From: CAG-877 sp963589235
Lineage (GTDB): Bacteria > Bacillota_I > Bacilli_A > RF39 > UBA660
Length of the DNA: 11,079 nucleotides
Direction of reading: 5' to 3'
Assembly: GCA_963589235.1 (NCBI GenBank)
Contig: CAVAJX010000045.1
Coordinates: 1 to 11,079, forward strand
Below the pieces are notes generated by a model. That model made no database searches. It was not told the DNA's origin and saw only the letters and a list, made by a program, of their open reading frames with translations. A program made the position numbers and the translations under genes. Positions 6,784 through 11,079 of this stretch are shown one piece after another. Position 1 is the first letter of the stretch, and every line of letters starts with the position of its first letter.

Positions 6784-7863
6784 ATGAAAAATATTAATAA
6801 AAAGAAATTTGTTATTGCTTTGTGTACATGCTTAATTATTTTAGGAGGAATTCTTTATTTTATGTGTGATAAGAATAAAATAAAAGATATGTCATTAACT
6901 AATGGTATTTATGTTGTTCCTACAATGAGTGATGAAATTAAATCTGATAGTAGCTGGTGTGCTACATTTCAGCTTGTTTGGAATGATATGAAAAATGAAG
7001 TAGTTAAGCAAAATATTGTATTTAATCCGCAGACTGATATGGCGGAAAATTTAAATAAAGAAGAATTTACTGAAGATATGTTATCTGATGAATATTATTT
7101 TAAGACATATGGTTTAAAGAATAAAACTTTAAAAGAAAAAATACAAGCTGGTATCAAAGAAAAATTTAATCAAACTAGTGATTTATTAGATGAATTTGAT
7201 TGGGCTGATGATGAGGATAATGACAGTTATTTCTTTTATACAATGCTATATAGAAAATTTGAATATAAAACTAGGTTTTCTAAATTAAATAAAGATAAAT
7301 TTGGAAAATATGAAAATATTAATTATTTTGGTATTGATGGTAAATCTAATGATAGTGTGAGAAAGCAAATTAAGGTTTTATTTTATAATTCTGAAGATGA
7401 TTTTGCTGTTAAATTAGAAACCAAGAACAATGATGAAGTTATATTTTATAAGAATCCTAAAGGTAATAATTTTAATGAGATTTACGAAAATATGGTTAAA
7501 AGTTTATCTGAATATGATGGAAATAATACTTTTGGTGATTATGATGAATTTAAGGCTCCATATATAAATTTTAATGTAGAAAGAGAATATGATGAACTTA
7601 GCTTTAAAGATTTTTATACATCTACTGGTGAGAAACTTTATATTGAAAAAGCTATTCAAACTATTAATTTTTCTTTAGATGAAAAGGGTGGTAAAATTAA
7701 AAGTGAAGCTGCAATTGATGTTGATTTAATATCTATTGATTATGATGATGAAATTCGTAAATTTTATTTAGATGATACATTTGTAATATTTTTAAAAGAA
7801 AATTCTAAGGATATGCCTTATTTTGCTGCTAGAATAGATGATATTAGAAAATATCAGAATTAG
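6784..7863 (+). CDS. Membrane-anchored protein with a serpin-like fold order
   Basis: The 359-residue protein starts with a basic tip and one hydrophobic helix (about 9-27), then a large domain probably facing outside. I do not see a clean lipobox. The domain follows the serpin order: KEKFNQTSDLL, then SYFFYTMLYRKF (strand like NAIYFKGxW), QIKVLFYNSEDDFAVKLET, YDELSFKDF, and LYIEKAIQTINFSLDEKGG leading to KSEAAI (307-312). After a loop of serpin reactive-centre length comes DDTFVIFLKE (330-339) and PYFAARIDD. The hinge residues are charged (KIKSE) rather than small, so classic inhibition is uncertain. The ribosome binding site AGGAGAG overlaps the GrpB stop, indicating coupling. The serpin relation is inference from pattern order, not a search result. 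Confidence 0.8.
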   Translation: MKNINKKKFVIALCTCLIILGGILYFMCDKNKIKDMSLTNGIYVVPTMSDEIKSDSSWCATFQLVWNDMKNEVVKQNIVFNPQTDMAENLNKEEFTEDMLSDEYYFKTYGLKNKTLKEKIQAGIKEKFNQTSDLLDEFDWADDEDNDSYFFYTMLYRKFEYKTRFSKLNKDKFGKYENINYFGIDGKSNDSVRKQIKVLFYNSEDDFAVKLETKNNDEVIFYKNPKGNNFNEIYENMVKSLSEYDGNNTFGDYDEFKAPYINFNVEREYDELSFKDFYTSTGEKLYIEKAIQTINFSLDEKGGKIKSEAAIDVDLISIDYDDEIRKFYLDDTFVIFLKENSKDMPYFAARIDDIRKYQN

Positions 7864-7883
7864 ATTAATATTTTTTGAGGTAG

Positions 7884-7913
7884 TATAATGTTATAATTTT
7901 GTGATATTATAAT
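7884..7913 (+). promoter_or_regulatory. Promoter region of the M18 aminopeptidase with three TATAAT boxes
   Basis: Three perfect TATAAT hexamers occur at 7884-7889, 7892-7897 and 7908-7913. The middle one is preceded by TG (7889-7890), making an extended -10, and would start transcription near 7904. The third would start inside the AGGAGGT ribosome binding site (7917-7923), so it is less likely to be productive. No convincing -35 box is seen. Confidence 0.5.
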
Positions 7914-7930
7914 TATAGGAGGTATTTTAT

Positions 7931-9325
7931 ATGGATAGTATATTAAATAAAAAGGAATCTGGTTGGAAAAATTTAAGTAATGATGAAATGAGTAAAATAT
8001 TAGATTTTTCTGCTGGTTATATTAAGTTTTTAAATTGTTCTAAAACGGAAAGGGAAGCTAATAAAAATATTATTTTAGAACTTCAAAAAAATGGTTTTAA
8101 AGATATAAATAGTGTTGATAGTTTGAAACCTTTAGATAAAGTTTATTTTAATAATCGTGGTAAAAGTGTTTTTGCTGCTGTTGTTGGAAATGAAAGAGTA
8201 GAAAATGGATTAAATATAGTTGGTGCACATATTGATTCTCCTAGACTTGATTTAAAACCTAATCCTGTATATGAGGATTCTAAATTAGCATTATTTAAAA
8301 CTCATTATTATGGTGGTATTAAGAAATATCAATGGACTACTATTCCTCTTGCAATACATGGTGTTATTGTTAAGGCTACTGGTGAAAAAATTTATGTAAA
8401 TATAGGAGAAGATGATAATGATCCAATATTTACTATTACTGATTTATTACCTCATTTGGCTCAAAAACAATATGAGAAAAAGTTGAGTGAAGCTGTTGAA
8501 GGTGAAAGTTTGAATTTATTAATTGGTAGTATTCCTAATAATGAGAAAGAAGAACCAATAAAGAAAAATATTTTAAAATTATTAAATGAAAAGTATGGTA
8601 TTAATGAAATTGATTTTTATAGTTCTGAAATAGAAATTGTGCCAGCTTTTAAAGCAAGAAGTTTAGGATTTGATAATAGTATGGTTGCTTCATATGGACA
8701 AGATGATAGAGTATGTGCGTATGGTACTTTAAGAGCTATTGTTGATTGTGATACTACTAAATATACAAATGTGGCAATATTTGCTGATAAAGAAGAAATT
8801 GGTAGTGTAGGTAATACTGGAATGTATTCTGAAATGTTTGATAATTTTATTCATATGTTACTTGAAAAGACTAATGGTATTAGCTCTTCTAGTTTAAATA
8901 GAACTTATTGTAATTCTAGAATGTTATCTGCTGATGTTGGTGCTGGAGTTGATCCTAATTATCAAGATGTATCTGATTCTAATAATTCATCATATATAGG
9001 CTATGGTGTTGAGTTAAATAAATATACTGGTTCTAGAGGTAAGTCTGGAGCAAGTGATGCTAATGCTGAATTTGTAGCTTATGTTAGAAATGTATTTGAA
9101 AAAAACAATGTTAAGTATCAGGTTTCTGAACTTGGTAAAGTAGATATTGGTGGAGGAGGAACTATTGCTTATATTTTAGCTAATAAAGGAATTGATGTTA
9201 TTGACTGTGGAGTTCCTGTTATATCAATGCATTCACCATATGAAGTTACAAGTAAGTATGATGTTTATTCAGCTTATTCTGGATATAAAGCATTCTTTGA
9301 GTCTAATGATAAAGTTATTTATTAA
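7931..9325 (+). CDS. M18 family metallo-aminopeptidase
   Basis: This 464-residue enzyme is a di-zinc aminopeptidase that removes N-terminal residues from cytosolic peptides, usually as a large tetrahedral complex. Family motifs are intact: GAHIDSPRLDLKPNP with zinc ligand His100, SYGQDDRVCAYG with the bridging Asp, FADKEEIGSVGNTG with the catalytic and ligand Glu pair, SADVGAGVDPN, and the C-terminal SMHSPYEV with the last His ligand. The length is normal for the family. AGGAGGT sits seven bases before ATG. No hairpin separates it from the preceding gene, so operon read-through is possible besides its own promoter. A strong terminator follows. Confidence 0.96.
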   Translation: MDSILNKKESGWKNLSNDEMSKILDFSAGYIKFLNCSKTEREANKNIILELQKNGFKDINSVDSLKPLDKVYFNNRGKSVFAAVVGNERVENGLNIVGAHIDSPRLDLKPNPVYEDSKLALFKTHYYGGIKKYQWTTIPLAIHGVIVKATGEKIYVNIGEDDNDPIFTITDLLPHLAQKQYEKKLSEAVEGESLNLLIGSIPNNEKEEPIKKNILKLLNEKYGINEIDFYSSEIEIVPAFKARSLGFDNSMVASYGQDDRVCAYGTLRAIVDCDTTKYTNVAIFADKEEIGSVGNTGMYSEMFDNFIHMLLEKTNGISSSSLNRTYCNSRMLSADVGAGVDPNYQDVSDSNNSSYIGYGVELNKYTGSRGKSGASDANAEFVAYVRNVFEKNNVKYQVSELGKVDIGGGGTIAYILANKGIDVIDCGVPVISMHSPYEVTSKYDVYSAYSGYKAFFESNDKVIY

Positions 9326-9329
9326 AGAG

Positions 9330-9357
9330 AAAACTAGTATTTTTACTAGTTTTTTTT
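9330..9357 (+). terminator. Terminator of the M18 aminopeptidase
   Basis: A 10-bp perfect stem AAAACTAGTA (9330-9339) / TACTAGTTTT (9344-9353) with a TTTT loop runs into a T stretch to 9357. Confidence 0.9.
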
Positions 9358-9376
9358 GAATGAATGGTTGTTTGCT

Positions 9377-9405
9377 ATGACAGTTTATTTTGTTTTTCAT
9401 ATAAT
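9377..9405 (+). promoter_or_regulatory. Promoter of the collagen-like gene
   Basis: ATGACA (9377-9382, five of six to consensus) and TATAAT (9400-9405) are spaced by 17 bp. Predicted start near 9412 coincides with the AGGTGAT ribosome binding site (9411-9417). The promoter is intact although the gene it drives is interrupted. Confidence 0.7.
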
Positions 9406-9424
9406 AGACTAGGTGATATTTTAT

Positions 9425-10330
9425 ATGAATTGTGATGATAAATATAATCGTATTATAGAAAATGCTAAAATTAGAAAGAAATTAAATGAACTTGGTAATT
9501 GTGCTATTCCTGGTCCGACTGGGCCAGCTGGAGCTGGTATTAAAATACTTTGAACTTATGATACTATGGATGAACTTACTAAGTTTCATCCAGAAGGTGA
9601 AAATGGTGATTGTTATATAGTTCAACAAAAGAGTTTGGTTTTTTGGGATGATACGGAGAAAAAATGGAAATAGGCTGCTATAATAGAATGGTCTCCAGGT
9701 GAGGCTGCAACCATTGAAGTTGGTCGTACAAGAACTGGTGATGTAGGTGAGGAAGCTTTAGTTATTGATAATAGTGCTGGTAATCATCATGTGTTTGATT
9801 TCGTAATACCTAAAGGTGAGATAGGTTCAAAGGGAGATCTTGGTCCAAAGGATGATATAGGTCCGACCGGTCCAAAGGATGATATAGGTCCAACGGGTAT
9901 TTTGGGATCAACATCATATGATGCGGTTTGTTTTGCTAGTTTCAAAGATTCTAATAGTGCAGGTACTTCAATGATTACTACTACTAGAATTATTCCAGGA
10001 AATTCAGATATTGTATCTATTTCTGGTAATCAAATTAAAGTTTCAAGAACAACTGTATTTGTAATTACTTTATGTGGTAGGATATCTGGTGTTACTAATG
10101 ATACTGGTGGTAAATTTTATTTATATAATACTACTACTGGTGAAAAAATAAGTGATATGGAATTTGTTCTTGATAAAGGTAATACTAGTGATATGGACTT
10201 TTCAGAAGTTAATTTTGCTGATGTTTATGCTGGTGGTAATCTTGAGGTTAGAACAGAGATTATTGGTAATGATACTGGTAATGTTTCTTTTTCGATGATT
10301 AATGTTATTCTTAAAAGTTATAAAATGTAA
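9425..10330 (+). pseudogene. Collagen-like surface protein with C-terminal jelly-roll-type domain, two in-frame stops
   Basis: From ATG 9425 (AGGTGAT upstream at 9411) one frame runs to TAA 10328-10330, 302 codons, broken only by TGA 9551-9553 and TAG 9671-9673. Order: a charged N-terminus; a short collagen patch GPTGPAGAG; a TYDTMDEL...HPEGENGDCYIV...WDD...KKWK module; GEAATIEVGRTRTGD with a predicted beta module; a second Gly-x-y tract (about 9815-9910); then a roughly 135-residue beta-rich C-terminal domain resembling BclA/TNF-like trimerisation heads. Related proteins have Gly at the first stop and Gln/Lys at the second. Two tract glycines are Asp and EGPPG-type sequence reads EWSPG, consistent with decay. 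A GTG at 9791 lacks a ribosome binding site, so a functional downstream start is unlikely. Confidence 0.8.
9842..9895 (+). repeat. 27-nt tandem duplication in the collagen tract
   Basis: Two adjacent 27-nt units (9842-9868 and 9869-9895) differ only near their 3' ends. Each encodes GPKDDIGPT, three collagen triplets in which the middle glycine is replaced by Asp. Confidence 0.85.
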
Positions 10331-10342
10331 ATTGTAGAAATG

Positions 10343-10382
10343 CTAAACTTTTCAGTTTTTCTTTTTTGCGAAAATAGTTTAG
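10343..10382 (+). promoter_or_regulatory. Inverted repeat overlapping the ogt promoter
   Basis: CTAAACT (10343-10349) and AGTTTAG (10376-10382) form a 7-bp stem that can be extended by TTT/AAA with a bulge. It has no following T run, so it is a poor terminator. Its right arm falls in the spacer of the ogt promoter, so it might be an operator. The evidence is the symmetry and position only. Confidence 0.35.
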
Positions 10383-10394
10383 TGATGATAAAAT
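10366..10394 (+). promoter_or_regulatory. Promoter of ogt
   Basis: TTGCGA (10366-10371) and TAAAAT (10389-10394) are 17 bp apart, with an extended -10 TG at 10386-10387. Transcription would start near 10401, about 33 nt before the start codon. Confidence 0.6.
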
Positions 10395-10433
10395 GATATT
10401 GTGTAATCGATGTTTTTATGTAGGTGATTTGTG

Positions 10434-10958
10434 ATGTATAAGTGTATGTATAAGACTCCCAGTATTTTTTCTGACATGATAATGTGTAGTGATGGAGAAT
10501 ATTTAATAGGTTTATGGTTTCTTGGATCAAAAGATGATTTAAAACATACTGGTGATATGGAATCTAAAGATTTACCAATATTTGAAGAGACTAGTTCTTG
10601 GCTTGATATTTATTTTTCTGGGAATAATCCGTCTTTTACACCAAAGTATAAAATTAATGATTTGACACCATTTCGTGAAGAAGTCTTTGAAATAATGAAT
10701 ACAATTTCTTATGGAGATGTTTTAACTTACAATGATATAGCTAAGATGATTGCTAAAAAAAGAGGAATAGCGAAAATGTCTAGTCAAGCTGTAGGTGGTG
10801 CAGTTGGATGGAATCCTATTTGTATTATTGTTCCTTGTCATAGAGTTGTAGGTGCAAATGGCAATTTAACTGGCTATGGTGGCGGTATTGATAATAAAAT
10901 TGAGCTTTTAAAACTTGAAGGTAATGATATGGATAAGTTTTTTGCAAAGGGAAAATAA
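10434..10958 (+). CDS. ogt: Methylated-DNA--protein-cysteine methyltransferase
   Basis: This suicide repair protein moves the alkyl group from O6-alkylguanine in DNA to its own cysteine. The C-terminal domain is intact: the helix-turn-helix region GDVLTYNDIAKMIAKKRG, with SSQAVGGAVGWNP and the active site IIVPCHRVVGANGNLTGYGGG (Cys135). At 174 residues it has the short N-terminal domain of the Ogt type and no AraC-like Ada domain. ATG 10434 is five bases after AGGTGAT (10422-10428); GTG 10431 is adjacent but too close to the site. It is a single-gene unit ending at a terminator. Confidence is high for function, moderate for choosing ogt over other MGMT names. Confidence 0.95.
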   Translation: MYKCMYKTPSIFSDMIMCSDGEYLIGLWFLGSKDDLKHTGDMESKDLPIFEETSSWLDIYFSGNNPSFTPKYKINDLTPFREEVFEIMNTISYGDVLTYNDIAKMIAKKRGIAKMSSQAVGGAVGWNPICIIVPCHRVVGANGNLTGYGGGIDNKIELLKLEGNDMDKFFAKGK

Positions 10959-10986
10959 TAGTTATTTTAAAATTTTTGCATATTAA

Positions 10987-11017
10987 AAGTGAACATTTAA
11001 TTGTTCACTTCTTTCTT
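10987..11017 (+). terminator. Terminator of ogt, probable group II intron target
   Basis: A 9-bp perfect stem AAGTGAACA (10987-10995) / TGTTCACTT (11002-11010) is followed by CTTTCTT (11011-11017). The T tract is imperfect and ends exactly where the intron-like sequence begins, so the original tail was probably interrupted. Confidence 0.75.
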
Positions 11018-11079
11018 GTGTGCTGTGCATGGCATATAACTAGGTGGTGAAAGTCCACTATACACGTAAGTATCTGCGA
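11018..11079 (+). mobile_element. Probable 5' end of a group II intron (partial)
   Basis: GTGTG at 11018-11022 matches the group II intron 5' consensus GUGYG. It is followed by GGTGG...CCAC (11043-11047/11054-11057 region), a hairpin with a GAAAG-type loop like that of domain I in bacterial introns, and by ACAC (11063-11066) that can pair back to the 5' GTGT. Insertion right after a terminator stem and a pyrimidine-rich stretch is typical of class IIC introns. The catalytic domain V and any reverse transcriptase gene lie beyond the window, so this rests on the 5' end and position alone. Confidence 0.6.

Noticed and set aside
6784..6870. A lipoprotein signal in the anchored protein
   Set aside because: The cysteines near the hydrophobic helix do not sit in an L-x-x-C context with small residues before them; a simple transmembrane anchor fits better.
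9551..9553. A non-standard code with TGA read as Gly or Trp
   Set aside because: TGA ends the glycosyltransferase at 5322 in a sensible place, Trp is encoded by TGG throughout, and a TAG stop also interrupts the same gene.
9791..10330. An independent gene starting at GTG 9791
   Set aside because: There is no ribosome binding site upstream, and the same frame is continuous with the collagen-like sequence back to ATG 9425; it is the 3' part of the interrupted gene.
11041..11079. A cobalamin-type riboswitch suggested by GGTGAAAGTCCAC
   Set aside because: None of the other conserved boxes is visible and the segment starts at GTGTG after a terminator, which fits a group II intron better.

Overview
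The window is strongly AT-rich, gene-dense, and has every recognisable gene on the + strand. Codon use (TTA Leu, AGA Arg), AGGAGG/AGGTGA ribosome binding sites, TATAAT promoters with short leaders and small T-tailed terminators point to a low-GC Firmicute. The gene set resembles uncultivated gut Bacilli (RF39 / Erysipelotrichia-like), but that placement is inference. TGA ends a functional gene here (glycosyltransferase stop at 5322-5324), so the code looks standard.

Layout. 1-71: tail of an unknown gene and its terminator. 72-580: rplS with its own promoter, a probable L19 leader and a terminator. 590-1108: lepB, whose RBS starts where the rplS terminator ends. 1110-2776: tag (3-methyladenine glycosylase), then a GNAT acetyltransferase followed by an unrecognised small protein and a strong terminator. 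2865-3743: a leucine-carboxyl-methyltransferase-like gene broken by a frameshift near its 3' end. 3746-7863: a compact run of five genes (CYTH-domain protein, family 2 glycosyltransferase, alpha/beta hydrolase, GrpB-family protein, and a membrane-anchored protein whose C-terminal two thirds follows the serpin fold order). 7884-9357: M18 aminopeptidase with its own promoter region and terminator. 9377-10330: a collagen-like surface protein gene with two in-frame stops. 10366-11017: ogt (O6-alkylguanine repair) and its terminator. 11018-11079: what looks like the 5' end of a group II intron, inserted just behind that terminator.

How it works together. rplS and lepB are housekeeping genes (ribosome assembly, protein export). 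tag and ogt both repair alkylated DNA but sit about 9 kb apart in separate transcription units. The five-gene run is the most system-like part: a polyphosphate/nucleotide-type CYTH enzyme, a sugar transferase, a lipase-like hydrolase, a nucleotidyltransferase-fold protein and an extracellular anchored protein. A role in envelope or glycolipid metabolism is conceivable but not shown. Two genes (methyltransferase and collagen-like protein) appear to be decaying, and the intron marks the right edge as a mobile-element insertion point.
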